A DNA stretch of 64,000 nucleotides from assembly GCF_036370855.1 (NCBI RefSeq), contig NC_088102.1:35811835-35875834 (forward strand), given 5' to 3'. Made by a program: the position numbers and the translations under genes. Source of the DNA: Dromaius novaehollandiae (taxonomy: Eukaryota; Chordata; Aves; Casuariiformes; Dromaiidae). Under the pieces are notes generated by a model that had not been told where the DNA came from, ran no database searches, and was given only the letters and a program-made list of their open reading frames with translations. This document shows positions 49,268 through 62,357 of this stretch, piece by piece. Numbering within the stretch: position 1 is the stretch's first letter; every line of letters starts with the position of its first letter.

Positions 49268-52200
49268 GTGAGCGGGGCCGCCACGGCGGCAGGGCTGCGC
49301 CGCGCCGCGCCGCGCCGCGGTGGGGGGAGGCGGGGGGAGGCCGCTGCCGGCCCTGCGGGGAGCGCGGCCAGGGCTAGGCCTGTCCCGGCGGGCGGGCGTG
49401 GGTCCTGCCCCCGGCTCCCTCGGCGGCGTCTTTACAGGCGTCAGAGCAGCGGCATGTGCACGTCCTGCGTTACGGGGAATTTAGAGGGGCTCGTGTTTCC
49501 CGATCCTGGAGCGGCCGCGGGGAGCCTGGGGCTGTCCGGGGCGGCGGGGAGCACCGCGGCGGTCGCCTGTGGCCTTCGGCAAAGGTGGCTCCCGAGCCGC
49601 CCGCCCCGAGGCCCGGGCGAGCAGGCCCCGAGCGGGCCCGGCTCCGGGCTGGGGAGCCGTCTGCTTGCGGAAGGTAGCAGCTGGTGCAGCCGGTGGGGTC
49701 GCTTTGGGCCTGGTACAGATGAAACGTATTTTCGGTGTTCAAGGTTGAGAATAACAGAAGCAATAGAGTAGAGACAGCATAAAGTCTAGTTTAATTTTTA
49801 GTTATCTTTTATTAGCAAGACTGTAGGGCAGTAGTTTATAAATGTTGCAAAGAAAATTGTTTGACTACACTTGGGTTAATCCTTGATTTCTGGTCAGTTT
49901 AGCATGTGCTGAAAACCTGAAACTGTGTATTTGTTGTTTGCACATACCTGTGATCTGTGGAAATGCCTGTCTCCTGTTCTCTGGCAGCCCATTTTGTTTG
50001 TTTATAAATCACTTCTCATCTTCTGGTATGTTTAAAAAAATCTGAATTACACATTCATTGACAAAAGTAACTTTAAAAGATTTTTTTTTTTTTGTCTCAG
50101 TGTAGTTACTAACCAGCTTCTATTAAAATAATTAGAAAATGTGCGTGTTTTATGTTGGACTTGTTTCTTATTGCTAATGTTTATCCGGCGTACAGGTACA
50201 CAGGTCCCTTGCTGGAGGAAGAAGCCCTGAAGAAAGCAGCAGAAAATGGATTGTCTTCACCAGAATTTTTGGAGCTTTGTGTTTGGTTAGGTTCCCAAAT
50301 AAAGCCACTTTGTAATATGGAAGAGAGCATCACTTCAGCAGATGGTATATGAATGTTAATGTATTGAAACTATTTAGTGTTTGTTCAGTGGATTCAGACT
50401 CGTATTGCTCAGCTCATATTAAAAAATAGTGTTAAAGTTTAGAATTAAGATAGCTGAAAGAAAACCAACCTGAGACTGATGCTATCATGTATATGGTTCT
50501 TGCATTATGGTTTTGTTTTGTGAAGATTCTTTCCAAAAAAACCACTTGCTTTTTGTTTTTGTAGAACTACATAAATATATAGAAAGTACTTGCATACATC
50601 CTGTAAGTGTTTGTAGTATGTAAGCATATTTTGATGGTTCACATTTCAGTAAAGTGTGACTGCCTGGTATTTTGTGCTGGTTAGTCCAATGCCATGTTCC
50701 ATTCAGTATCGTCTGCAGACAGGTGACTTGCTCGTTAGTGCTACGTGTGAAATGCAGGAGCTGGGATGAGATTTCATATGATTTGAATGTACCTGCTCAT
50801 GTTTTCACAACAAAGTAGTAAAACAAAAAACAACCATCGAAAACAAAAATGAACGCATGCATGGGGTTTGGTTATTTTGACCCCTGTAACTTGTTCATCT
50901 AAAAATTAATTACCTGGATCCACTATTTTGTAACATAACTGTTCTCTTGATGGTGGTGTTCTGAAGAAGGAATAGGCACTGGTTCCTCTTCTGCTATGTG
51001 TGAACTTCTGGTTCATTCCAAACACCTACATTCATTTCTTCAGAGGCTGCTGTAGCATCCTTTTGTTTTTTAAAGCATGAGTATGTTTTTGCCTGAGCTA
51101 TTGAAAGGAATGTCTGTATGTCGAACTTGATCTTTAAGTGGTAAATGTTTGCCTGGGCTGTTGATGCTTGCAACTTAAATGTATAAATCAGTTTGATCTT
51201 TGTAAGAAAGCCATTAATTTGCATTTATTTATTTCCACAGGTGATAAAGATATAGAGAGCTTCCAGCTTGAGATTAGTGGCTTTTTGAAAGAAATGTCTT
51301 GTCCATATTCATCACTTATATCTGGAGACCTTAAAGACAGATTAAGAGAGAAAGAAGATTGTCTTAAACTGCTCTGTAAGTTATGACCATTTTTCCTGTT
51401 TATATTGTTAGAATTTACATGCATTCTCTATCCTTATTTTAGAATTTACATTAAGTAATTCTTTATGCTTATTTAAGTAAGCATCACTAGGGTGACATCA
51501 CTACAACCTAGCTGAGCATGCATCAGATCAGTTAGAAGTGGAAGAGGCAAAACTAAAATTTCTTTGTGATGGATGCTTCAACCTACTGAGCCTCCTGATT
51601 TCCCTCTTGATCCAATTCCAGCTCTGTTGAAACTGAGACCTTGCATCTCTTGTTTCTGAGAAATCTTCTGGCAGCTTAAAAGAAAATGCTACATGATTTG
51701 AAGATGTTGAAAGCAGAACTGAGAGGAGTGAAACGTAGGTTTAAGCTGGACCAGGACAAAAGAGCACCGTTTGAGACTGAATATGGACAGAGGGGGTATT
51801 CAGAGACGGTGGTGGGAAACACTTGAGATTTGACAAAAAACACATGGACTAGCAGCAGGAACCTCTGTGATATTGTGGAACTAGGTCTGTCAAGGAGCTA
51901 AGGGGCTGGGGAAGCACTAGGTAAGGGAGCAGGTTAGGCAGATGGGTACAAGGTGTAGACTAAAGATAGGAAGATAGGTGGGAGTTGGTTCAGACAAAGA
52001 ATGGGGAACTGAAACTGACCTGTCTAGGAGAGGACTGAGAAAGCATTACCCTTTTATCATGGTCTTATTGTTTGTATTATGAGAGTGTGGGCACAAAAAC
52101 GTTCAAATTTCCCTAAATCTGCCATTATGGCACTTTTGTCTCTAGTATTTCTAAGTACAGAACTTCAAGCTTTAAAGATTTTGCACAGCAAGCAAATTAA

Positions 52201-55200
52201 AGGCTCTCACTTGGAAAAGCACAATGAAATTTATCAGGAAGTACAAGCTATTTGTGATGCACTGGGCCTTCCGATATCGTCATCTTCGGATATTCCTCCC
52301 TTGTTAACCAGTGTGGAACTGAAGGTACAAGCTTTTGTGTTTTCTTTCTGTACTTAAACTGATACCTCTATTAGCATTCATCTTAGAGTTAAGGACCCAA
52401 TAGACTTAGTTTCATCCCACATTAAAGGAATAGAACTCTAGTTCTGCCACGGCAGGACAAGAAGACCAAACCAGACATCCAAAGTACATCAAAGTTGCTT
52501 GATTGCAGACTGTGAGGGATTCACTGTCCTTTTTACTTTTATTGTTTAATCCTTCAGGAACAAATGATGTTTAACACTGTTCAGATAAAGATTTTGCAGA
52601 CTGGTGTGCAGGTAACTGTTTACTGCAGGAAAAAATACAAAATAAGAGAAGTCTGTTCAAAATTCTCTGCCTTAAACTTCATCTGCCAGTTACTCTTTTG
52701 TTAAGGCTCATGACTGCTGACTGTATTCCTTGGCTTATTAAGATGAGAATCTCCAGTTCCTGCTAGCATGTTCCAGGCTAGTAACCAACCATATTGTCCA
52801 TTCCTTTGTGCTGCAAAGCACTCAGGAGACTGTGTTCCCAGAAGCCCATTCTAATATCTTGGGTTTTATTTTCTCTTTTCTATTTCTGTTCTATAAGGTA
52901 GTTTCCAGTGCTTCTCCTTGCAAAAATGTGGGTAAAACTGTTCTTTGCTCTGGGCTGCAGCTACTTTCTAGTTTGGGAAATTAGTTTCAACTCTGAAAAT
53001 GAAGCCTGCTCTTTATGGAAGTGGTATCTCTCTCCATAGTCTGTATAGTATTCCTGTGCTGAATTCAGTGCATTTAAATCCCCAAATGCTCAAGTATTCC
53101 TGCATATTTCACCTCTTCAGGGGTCTGATGGGCCTGCCAGATGGGTGAAGTAAGTAAATCCAACCATAGGCAGATGCACAGAAGTATTTGATAAGTGATA
53201 TGACATAAGTAATCAGGGCTAGCTAGTAGTTTGGCTTATTTGTTGTTTCTTTTTTTTGTTCTCCTTTCTGCTTCTCAAAATGAAGAAGACGGAAGGCCAC
53301 CATGGTCAACCAGCAGACCTCAGTTACTAAAAAAAAGTCACTGTGAAAGTGTTCAAGCAACTAGATACTATATGCTTCTTTGTCCAAATATATAGATCAC
53401 ACAAGTAAGCTGTACTAGATGTTACAATGGAAAGTAAGAACCCCAAAAAGCTGAAAAAACATTTAAAGATCTCCCCTTTACTAACAATAGACAACTGGAG
53501 GTCACCTAGAAGTGAGAACTACATCACAGCTGTTGGTTTTACTATAGAGTTGGAGTATATGTAAACTAATGGGTAGAATTTGAAAATGCCTTTCATTAAA
53601 CTAATTGTTAGTTTTGTCAGGAACGCTGTGGGAAGATAAAGGTTGGATTATCCCTGTTCTACAATTGTGTAGCTTTGTATATATGTTGATCTAGTCCTTA
53701 TCATTTCAGTATATCATTTCCCTGTTGATCAATATACCTCTTAGACCGATTTTTACTGCCTTTTGAATCGATGTGAAACAGACAGTTTTGAAATTTAATG
53801 ATCATCAATAATAATTTTTAAGATGTAACGGTTACCAGGATACTGGAATCAGAGTACATACAAAAATGTGCGGTGTAATAATGGAAAAAAATATCAGAAC
53901 AGAGAACATGCTATTACTAAGAACTGTGGCATTTGGTAATTCATAATGCAAGAAGCTATTTTCAGGGTAGATTTGGGTTGTTTGTTTGTTTTTTGGCTGA
54001 AACAGTGCCTGTAGCTTCCTGATGACAACTTAAAACTTGGTATTGGTTTGAGTCTGAGTTATGCCGTAAAAGGGAATTCATTTAAAATAGTTATTTGAGA
54101 GATGGTAGATGAGCAAGGTTCATTTTGTAGTTCAGCTTACTATTGCAGTTGAGTCTGCAAATAACATCTGAAAAAAAGAAATGTACGAAATGAGCTGTCA
54201 TCATTGAAGTTTTATGCATAAGGCAATTAAGAGTTCAAAGGGGTTGCTTTCCTGGAATGAAGAGGGCTCTACTTCTTATTTTTAAGTTGAATGGTGTGAC
54301 ACCGCCTGCACGCACACACTGAGTCTGCTAAGTTTTCTGTGAATTATTAGATTCCTTATATCTGCTGCCTTTTGTAAAGTTCAAGATTTTCTTTCAAACA
54401 AGATCACCTGCATTGGTATGTAGGATATTACTGTTATGGTTTATCCACTTTCATAAAGTACTGAAGTGAGCAGAACAGAATCTCTAAAGCATGTTCTTTT
54501 GTGAGAGTGTGTCTGAGCTGTTTTCCAACGTTTTCCAAGTCTGTCAGTTCCACAGTGATTATATCACTTGTACTCACTTCAGGCTGTGGAAAAGTAGCAA
54601 AGGTAGTTCATTCATCTCTGCACCACTGAGAGTTAATAGTGCAGTTTGTTCTCTGCAGGTTCATTCCTTACAAATGGAGGATTTTTTTTCCTACTTCTCA
54701 AGGGATTTTGTAGAATTTCTACTGGATGTTGCATTGTCCTTTATCCATTACTTTGATATGGAACAGGTTCAGAGTTTATTTTGACATATTACAAAGTTAC
54801 TCATTCATAGATGTAGCTATGTTAGAGCAGTGATGCCACCAATTGAAAAATAATGTTCAAGAAACCAATAAAAGAGTGCCATGTTACTTTTTTAGATTCT
54901 TAGAAGGATTCATTTAAAATGATTGATTTCACTTTGCAAATATCTTGTTGCTTCTGATTGAACTAGGTTCTGTGTAAAATTGTGCTGTTGACTTTTAGTA
55001 TTATACTATATCATTTGTAATAGAAACTTACATACTAATCTATGATTTTTATTGAGTTTGCAAAAGTATCTGTGTTTCAACATGTCTACTCTTTGTCTCT
55101 GTCTAGCATCTTCAGCATTGTCAGTAGCTGTGGGAATAGTTCTGAGAATAGTTTGGCTTTGCAGCAGCAGTCTACCAAAGAGACAGATCACACATTGTAT

Positions 55201-58200
55201 CTTGGTATGGCACATTAGAACGTTGATTATGTTTTTAATAATTTGTCAGATTATTTAAAAGACTAGTATAAAATCAAGATCACTTTCTTAATTCAACTAA
55301 AACTGTGAGTTTTATAGTAGGTCAAATTTTCAATGTGCATCATTGTAATTACCTTTTAAATTTTTATCTCCTGTGATAAACTGGAGTAGTGGTTATCAGT
55401 GATATGAGAAAATGTGAGGGATGAACTGATAGTGTCACAGCCTTCTACCACTAAATATAATTTATTTTATGGTGTAGCATTGAAAAGTAATAAAGTAATA
55501 GTCATTTTTGAGTTGTTTTTAAGATACTGTTTTCCTGTAAAGTGTATTTATGAAGCATAACTTTGGGAAGCAAGCAGAAATTTAGTCCCAAAAAACATGT
55601 AACTTTGGAATGAACACTGATCAAAGATTCAGAAAAGTCTGTACCAGTGTTGTGCTTTGACGCTCTTACTCACATCTAGCTTTTTTTCAGTTAAGATAGC
55701 ATGAATTTCACACTTAGTTACAGACAAAGTGACTTTCTAATGTTATTTAATATTATTTGAAAGACTTATTAAGAGTTTTTGCCCAAGTATTGGTTTGCAT
55801 TCTATTTTCTACAATGAAAACTGTTCCCATAATAGTAGAAAACAAAAGGAAACTGTAAACCTAAAAAATTAAATCAATATTAAACTAAAATAGAGTTGAA
55901 CTGAACTATGAGAAGATTATCATTAAAAAGCATTTGGGGATATTTTCTAGGATTTGTTTAAATTTTGTTTAAACAAATTTAGGTTAGCGTGTTGTCTTTA
56001 ACTGTTACAGTGTTTGATAGTTTTACAGCCTTAATGGTACCTGTACATGAGATAAGTATGAATGTAACTGTGGGGAACAAGACAAAAGAGCTGTCCTTTT
56101 CAGTCTGTGTGCCTAAGCATCTAGGCACATAGCACAAATAAAGGGCAAGCAAAAATGTCTTTAAATTGCATAAATATTGAAATTAAAATCCGAGGCAGAG
56201 GATTGATTAAGATATTTTTGTCTTCAAGGTTTCAGGTGATATTTCTGCAAATGTGGGTCACACCTAATGGCTAAGGACAATGTTCCTTCCTTAAAGTGTT
56301 GACAGTTTAGTTAATATAATGACTCCTCTTGCAGGGTCAGTTTTTTTTCAAAATATGAGAAGTCTTGAAGATGCATGCATGTAAGATATTTCTCTGAGCC
56401 AGTGGCAAAGCATAAAAATTACTATTCTATTTTGAGAGAGGGTAAAGATATATAATAAATATATGGAATGTGGAACTGAATCACGAGATAGAGGTTAAAG
56501 GAATTATTAAGGGGTGTGGAATTATAAAACAGATGAGAAATGACATGTTCAATAAGTAAAGATATGTTTTAGTTGGTAAAAATAGATTAACTGTATATTT
56601 TCATACAGCTTATTTTGGAGCCAAATCCAAATATTTTTGTCTAAAACAAGTCCAATAACTAATTTGTTTTCTAAACTATTTTTAGAAAGAGTATAAACTT
56701 CCAAAGCAGTCATGTAAATATTTAATGTTATCAGTGTAATTGATAACATAAATGTAAGCTTTTCCACCTAGCTTTTAATTAGTTGGCTTGTTTTTTACAA
56801 CGGCTGTACAAGAACTTTAGAGTGACTTTGCTGTTATAATTTTTTTTAGATATCCATGTGTTTTCACTGATCACCTACCTGAGCATTAGTTTTTCCCACC
56901 TACACATACAACTTCCTGTGTTTGTTTTTCGTTTTGTTTTGTTTTTTTTGAAAAACTCTGTTTTATTTCCTTAATCTAGCGCAATTGTCATGGCTAGAAA
57001 TATGAGTTATAGTGTCAGTTCTTCTATCAGTGGTATGCTTGCTTTCCGGCAGACAGGATGTATAACAAAGCTCTTGCGCTCAGCCCTGTGAGTTGAGAAG
57101 GCTGGACAGTGTATTCTGCAGTTGTGTTCTGCTCTAAGTTCTCAGCTTATTGCACCATTATACTTGCAGGATATGCCCGCAGAGTCCTACTGATGCAAAT
57201 GAGGGAGTAAAGCATTAATGGAGATGCGGTAATCTGGATATGACTTTGCAGCCATATCCAGACTTCACAAGCATGAACCTGGGCCAGCGAAAAGATTCTT
57301 CCTTAAGTGTTGCTTGATTAATAAACTTATCTCTGGATTAAAATCTTTAAATTAGCAAAAAGAAGTTGCAGAAATTTGGGGCAGTTGGCCAGTCAATAGA
57401 AGATTCTTTCATTTAGTTCTTCCCGTTTCCTCTGGTTGTGGGATGATGGATTTTGTTTGTTTTGTTTTGTCAGATGTTATATAAAGCATGGTGTTTTCTA
57501 GGCATCAAAGTTACCATCCCATTATCTAGCTTCTTCTAAATGTAAGTTACATATACTATCTCCGCCTTTTCATTGGAGAAATTTCATTTCTTTCTCTGAT
57601 GACATTAGATTTGTTTTTTTCCAACTGAGTAAGTGTCTGCTTCTCTTCCTTTATCATTCTCTCTAAAATTCCTTTAATTTTTCATCTTATGGTAGTCAGG
57701 AGTACACAGTGCTGCCCTAGGTATTTTAATTCTGATCAAACTGTGCCTGCCAAATGTATTGCTTTTATATATGGAGTCCAGTGTTGTATTTATCTCTTAG
57801 CTGCTCTTGCCCCAGCAAACCTGCATTAGTTCTGGTCTGTAGATCATATTCAGCATCACTGGTTTCCAGATTTCCTCTTTCACTATGTAGCTATAAAGCA
57901 CATTGTGAGGTGCTTTTTTTTTTTTCTTCTTCCTTTTTTCATCAGCCAGGTTCATTTTGTTAGATTTTCTTCCTTCCAACTCGTTAGATCCTTTGAGGTT
58001 GTATTTCTAAATGTATTTCGGTATGGAGGTGGACACTTTCTGCCCATTATAATTTTTAATTCATCTGCTGTTTATTCCTTCTTCTGTACTAATTACTTAC
58101 TGAATTCCTCATCTGTAGTGCCGCTGTTCTTACCTTGTTGATGAACTTTAGTTTATGACTCTTCAGGCATTCTTTTTAAATTCAAACATAGTGTGTGCCT

Positions 58201-61200
58201 AAGTACATTTGAATTGTGAAGTAGACTGTGAGAAGCATCATGAACATGCTTTACTAAAATCAGAAGAAGTTGGCTAGATTTAGAAGTTACACAAATCAAA
58301 TGGTGTTATGCTGTCTACTGATCTAATTATATGCGGATTATATGCGGGCAACTTCCATCTTAGACAACCCTGGAAGGCCTTTTGTAAACAAAATAAAGGT
58401 TGCAAAGAAGAATAATTGGAGAAAAAGAGCATAGAGATCAGTAGGGTACATGGAAGGGTCTGAACGTCTATCTAAAAGGCAGCCCCCTTTTCCACGTGGA
58501 TGAAGTGGAATAGCACAGGGAATATTACAGTACAAGACAGTTACTTTTGACAGGTTACTAGGCTGTCTTTCAGCTGGAGTCAAAACCACTGTATTTTGAC
58601 ATAATTTGCTCACTGCATGATATGATTGGCTTCAAATGGTTTTGCTGGGGTAACTGTGTTTTTAACTTGCCGCATGCTTCCCAGAGGTGATGAAAAGGAA
58701 AAATATCCACCTTGTTTTTCACACAGAATCAGAGATTAGGTTCCCTTCTTGGCACATGCAAAAAATGAAAAATAATTAAATATATGAAATATAAGAGTCA
58801 ATTTATCAAATACTCCTATTCAAGTACCTTTTTTAATTGACTAACTAGATGCTGTAGAATTTGATTTTTGTGTCCAGAGTTTTCAGAGATCAGTGCAGGC
58901 AATATTTATAAAATATGTAATGCTGTGACAACTCTGACAGGATGAGCTAAGATAAAACTAGAGGAGTGAGCTTTGGACCATATCTTTATGATAAATCGTA
59001 ATGTAAATGCCTGTATGCTTATATGAAGTCTTATCCTTTGTGAATGTAACTAATGGCTCTCTAGCTACAGGTTTTGTTGTAGCTTAAGCATCGCTTTAAT
59101 TCTTCCTTGTGACATGTAAATGAAAATTAACTGTAGTTTTAGTCTTGTTCGACTTGATTCCCTATGATTCTTCACAAAAACAAATGAAGATACAGTTCTT
59201 CTCTCAGTCAGACTGTGTTGAAAACTTGCAGGAACAGTAATACACATGCACCATCTGAAAAATCAGTTGGCCCAAAAGTCACGTAGGAATGCTGTGGACA
59301 TTCATGGTGGTCTTTGTAGAAGAGCTGAACCAGAGGAGAGTGATGAAGGGAGTTTCTTCAAGCACAGGAGGTAGAAGCTTGTAATGAAAGAGAAGGATGC
59401 AGTGGAGTTTGGAAGGCAGAAAGAGTGAGCTATTTCATCACCAATTAGTGAGGGGGAGAAATTAATGGAAGAAGTATAAGCAAGGCTGGTTTGGAGTGAG
59501 TAGAAAAGTCTTGAACATGACGTTAAATGAAAGCTATCTATCATTTGGCAATGAAACTTCTAGCTTTCAACCAGTTATGATTGCAGCAAATTGTGCTGAA
59601 ATAAGTATAAATATGATTTGTTTTCTGAGAAGCAGTATGTGTTTTGTTTCAGATAAAGGACATTCTGTCAAAAGTTCAAAACAACCTTGTGGGGAAATCA
59701 CTGCTAACAAAACCTCTGAATTCTGATCAAGTGGTAAGAAAACATCTCTCCATTTTATTGATTTTTTTTTTTTTTTATTTGACCCTAATTCTATGTAATT
59801 TTGGTGGTCACCTGGGGACAGCCATCTTAGTTGCTGAACAGGATTAATTTTCATCTGACTCGTATGTCTTTATAGAATTGAATATTTGTGCTTTTTATTG
59901 TAATGCTGCAGGAAAGATTGGAAAAAATCAATGATGCTCTTCGAAGTGAGTATGAATGTCGCCGTCGCATGTTAATGAAGAGGCTGGATGTGACAGTACA
60001 GTCTTTTGGCTGGTCCGATAGAGCAAAGGTAGGCTTGCTGTATTTTTTGCTTCCTGTAGGTGGGAGTCTGCCACAGTTCTCCTGGTCTTCTTACTGAGTA
60101 TACATAGCATGTAAAAACATTGCCATTACAGCTATCTTCTTTCCAACCAGTTTCTTATCCTAAGTTATAACATCCAAATCCTAGGTATTAAGGAAAAGGA
60201 AGAATTTGACTAGATGGCACAGTTGTCACTCTTTTGTGACTGTTTATAGGTTCAGAAGTATAAATTTTAGCCTTCTCTGTTTGAGCTTTTCATTTGATAA
60301 TTTAAGTTTACGCTTCTCCCCTGTTTTGCCCTACCCACCCACCCCCAAATCAAGAAAGAAACTTAAGCATTTTTCGTGCAGATGAAAGAGGAAGACAAAC
60401 ACTAGGCCATAACATAGGGAGACTGGGTGCAAAGAAGGACTGCCCACAAAGTCAGTGAGATTATTATAGTGACTACTAAGCTTAGGTTCAAAGCTACTGA
60501 GTAAACAAATGGTCAGTTCAACAGGCCACTTGAATAGCAGCTTTAATGAGAAAAACACACAATTATTTGTAATGCTTTGGGTGGCTAAAACTTCTAAATC
60601 ACTATTGTGGATTTTGTTTGGTGGTGTCATTTTAAATGTAATAATTTCTTTTGTACTGTTTTGTGGCACTCTCTATATTTAAAAAAGTAATGAGTTAACC
60701 AGTCTGATATATCTGAGCTAGAAATGTATATTGTTTCTATCTTACAAAATGGGGAAATACAGTACTAAATGTTTACAATTTGATGAATATGTATGTGGGT
60801 AACCGAAGGCAGATGCTTTTGCTCCATGAACTGCAAGATCAACTTTCCTTCCAACAGAAAGCTTGTGTAGAAAGTTTAAGAGGGACAAGTCTTAAAGCTT
60901 TGAAAGCTTACTGAAAGTATGGGTTGTGACACCAGAAAGACTTTTAACAAGTGATCTTGACAAGTGCAGGCAATCTGTTTCATGAGGTTCACTAAATGTC
61001 ACTGGAAGACATGAGTCTGGATTCTGCTGTGCTGCTTTTAAAGTATTTTTGGATAGAAACACAAAAAATGGTTCAATATTTAATATCTACTGCCACTGTG
61101 AAAGCTTTTATATTTTAAGAGAGGAAAAGAGGGAATTTAACTTGCAGATGCCAGGAGATTTCCCTGCATGTATTAGTTTCTTACAGCTGTATCAATACAA

Positions 61201-62357
61201 CTGTGAATTTTCAAATTTAAAGTGTACTTCTAAGATGTATTTGATGTTAATTGATGATTCTAGCTTAAATAAACTAAAATCCTTGAGTCACTTGATAACA
61301 AAATATTTGTTTCCAACTTCTGCAGAAAAGGTTTTGGGATTGAAATAATTTTGAGTTAGAAATAATTTTGCTTTTTTAAGCCAAGAGGCATATTGTCCTT
61401 TTATAAATTTATTTGCTTGCTTTCCTTCTTTGTTTGTTTTTCATTAAATAGGTATTGGTACCTTACTCTCTGGTTTGGATAGTGGTTTTTTCACTTGTTC
61501 AGTCCCACATGATATGCAAATGGTGTAGTAATTGCCTAGCAAAACAGTGGTGGCAAGTTACAGCACCTACTCTCTGAACCATCCAAGATCAAGTGCTTAT
61601 TTACTCTGAAGGTCATTCTAGATGTTCGCAGAAAGTGTGTGGGGGGGGGTTTTCTTCTTTTGTTAAACAAAAAATGCATCAAAGTGAGTTCAGAAAAATA
61701 TTGTATTCTCCCCTTAGTCTCAGTTTTTCATGGCTTGCCTAAGTGTTTTGCTTAGTTGATTCCCCCCCCCCCCCACAACTGACCTTTCTTTTGAAGCTGT
61801 TTTATTTTCTTCACACTTTGCAGTGATCTATTAACTATCACTATTTAAAGCTCTTGAGAAAGCAGGTTGGACTCAAGTTGTTACTTGTGAGACATGTTGG
61901 AAAATATCAAGTAATCTGTTTGATTCCAGTGATTACATGAGTTTCTGTTGTAATAGTGTTAGGCTGCAGCATCAATTATACATCATCAGCAGCATTTTTT
62001 GTGCAGTAGCTCAGTTGGTATGAAAAGAATTGGTAACAGCTTCACCATATTTTGTAAAATAACTTAGATTTTCAGACATTACACCCTGTGTTCAAATTGC
62101 AACTTACTGAGACCAATGCATAACTTACAGCAAGTGTGTTTGTAGGTTGTATGCCTAGCAAGTAAATTATGTTTGATTTTATCATTTAGGTAAAAACAGA
62201 TGACATAGCACGAATCTATCAGCCCAAGCGCTATGCATTATCTCCAAAGTCAGCTATTACATTAGCTCACCTTCTTGCTGCTCGAGAAGATTTATCAAAG
62301 ATCATAAGAACAAGTAGTGGATCAACACGGGAAAATACAGTGTGTGCTATCAACAAG
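49203..62357 (+). CDS. FAM98B: FAM98B, tRNA-splicing ligase complex subunit (partial; first seven coding exons)
   Basis: Seven coding exons (49203-49267, 50196-50344, 51241-51375, 52146-52324, 59653-59733, 59912-60028, 62190-62357) join into 298 continuous codons with GT-AG introns. The product matches human FAM98B closely, including YTGPLLEEEALKKAAENGL, ELCVWLGSQIK, QLEISGFLKEMSCPYSSLIS, RRRMLMKRLDVTVQSFGWSD and AARIYQP-like DDIARIYQPKRYALSP. Family knowledge: FAM98 proteins (DUF2465; an N-terminal calponin-homology-like fold and a helical region) are subunits of the RTCB-DDX1-RTRAF-ASHWIN complex that ligates tRNA exons and XBP1 mRNA. The Gly-rich C-terminal exon(s) lie beyond 64000. FAM98A/C are less likely because of sequence and the SPRED1 neighbour. 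Confidence 0.95.
49268..50195 (+). other. FAM98B: FAM98B intron 1 (928 bp)
   Basis: Phase 2 intron. The first 400 bases continue the CpG island; the rest is AT-rich with a T-run near 50081. A 280-codon open frame crossing exon 1 (48929-49771) is in a different frame from FAM98B and is judged an artefact of GC richness. Confidence 0.85.
49297..49320 (+). repeat. CCGCG tandem repeat at start of FAM98B intron 1
   Basis: About four to five copies of a CGCGC/CCGCG pentamer, about 30 bases inside intron 1 within the CpG island. It is likely prone to slippage and poor sequencing. Confidence 0.75.
50196..50344 (+). CDS. FAM98B: FAM98B exon 2
   Basis: 149-bp exon, after GGCGTACAG and before GTATAT. 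It completes the split Gly, then YTGPLLEEEALKKAAENGL and a segment through ELCVWLGSQIK to EESITSAD plus the first base of a Gly codon. It forms part of the N-terminal calponin-homology-like domain. Read-through into the intron meets a stop after two codons. Confidence 0.95.
50345..51240 (+). other. FAM98B: FAM98B intron 2 (896 bp)
   Basis: GT-AG, phase 1. AT-rich, no other feature seen. Confidence 0.9.
51241..51375 (+). CDS. FAM98B: FAM98B exon 3
   Basis: 135-bp exon after ATTTCCACAG and before GTAAGT. It reads GDKDIESFQLEISGFLKEM through DRLREKEDCLKLL and the first base of a Leu codon. The conserved core FLKEMxCPYSxLISGD is intact. Confidence 0.95.
51376..52145 (+). other. FAM98B: FAM98B intron 3 (770 bp)
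   Basis: GT-AG, phase 1. Purine-richer middle (51660-52040); no recognised element. Confidence 0.9.
52146..52324 (+). CDS. FAM98B: FAM98B exon 4
   Basis: 179-bp exon. The acceptor TGTCTCTAG ends at 52145 and the donor GTACAA follows. It reads (L)FLSTELQALKILHSKQIKG through YQEVQAICDALGLP and ends LLTSVELK. It forms the helical middle of the protein. The stretch after TELQA is the most divergent from human, as expected for a linker. An open frame also extends upstream into the intron (52079) but is not coding. Confidence 0.95.
52325..59652 (+). other. FAM98B: FAM98B intron 4 (7328 bp)
   Basis: Largest FAM98B intron in the window, phase 0. AT-rich with T-runs and short chance ORFs. An 11-bp direct duplication (ATTATATGCGG) occurs near 58326-58347. 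No exon, RNA gene or clear transposon was recognised. Confidence 0.85.
59653..59733 (+). CDS. FAM98B: FAM98B exon 5
   Basis: 81-bp exon (27 codons, phase 0/0), after TTTGTTTCAG and before GTAAGA. It reads IKDILSKVQNNLVGKSLL and ends NSDQV. It matches the human KDILSKVQ...LNSEQA segment with the same length. Confidence 0.95.
59912..60028 (+). CDS. FAM98B: FAM98B exon 6
   Basis: 117-bp exon (39 codons, phase 0/0), after AATGCTGCAG and before GTAGGC; the preceding intron is only 178 bp. It reads ERLEKINDALRSEYECRRR, then MLMKRLDVTVQSFGWSDRAK, the most conserved block of the FAM98 family. Confidence 0.96.
60029..62189 (+). other. FAM98B: FAM98B intron 6 (2161 bp)
   Basis: GT-AG, phase 0. It contains a G-run at about 61641-61650 and a C13 run at 61762-61774. 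A chance 99-codon frame lies at 61049-61348. Nothing else seen. Confidence 0.9.
62190..62357 (+). CDS. FAM98B: FAM98B exon 7
   Basis: 168-bp exon (56 codons, phase 0/0), after TCATTTAG and before GTATGT. It reads VKTDDIARIYQPKRYALSPK, then SAITLAHLLAAREDLSKIIR and ends TVCAINK. In human the next residues (VLMGRVPDRGG and a Gly-rich tail) come from later exon(s), which are not in the window. Confidence 0.95.

Larger units (their letters stand above)
48470..49690 (+). promoter_or_regulatory. FAM98B: CpG island promoter of FAM98B
   Basis: GC content and CpG density rise sharply from about 48470, peak at 49020-49420, and fall back to AT-rich sequence after about 49690. The island contains GC boxes (GGGCGG-type), CGG runs and CCGCG repeats but no clear TATA box, as expected for a housekeeping promoter with dispersed starts. 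The transcription start is probably within about 300 bases upstream of the ATG at 49203. Large open frames on both strands here are a by-product of high GC (few stop codons). A divergent upstream transcript is possible but not shown. Confidence 0.85.

Noticed and set aside
48465..49284. Several long minus-strand frames (65-111 codons) over the FAM98B promoter
   Set aside because: Low-complexity Pro/Arg/Ala composition in a CpG island, no splice pattern and no family resemblance. A divergent non-coding transcript remains possible but unsupported.
48929..49771. 280-codon + strand open frame across the CpG island
   Set aside because: It is Arg/Gly/Ala/Pro-rich, runs out of frame with FAM98B exon 1 and through its intron 1, and reflects lack of stop codons in very GC-rich DNA.
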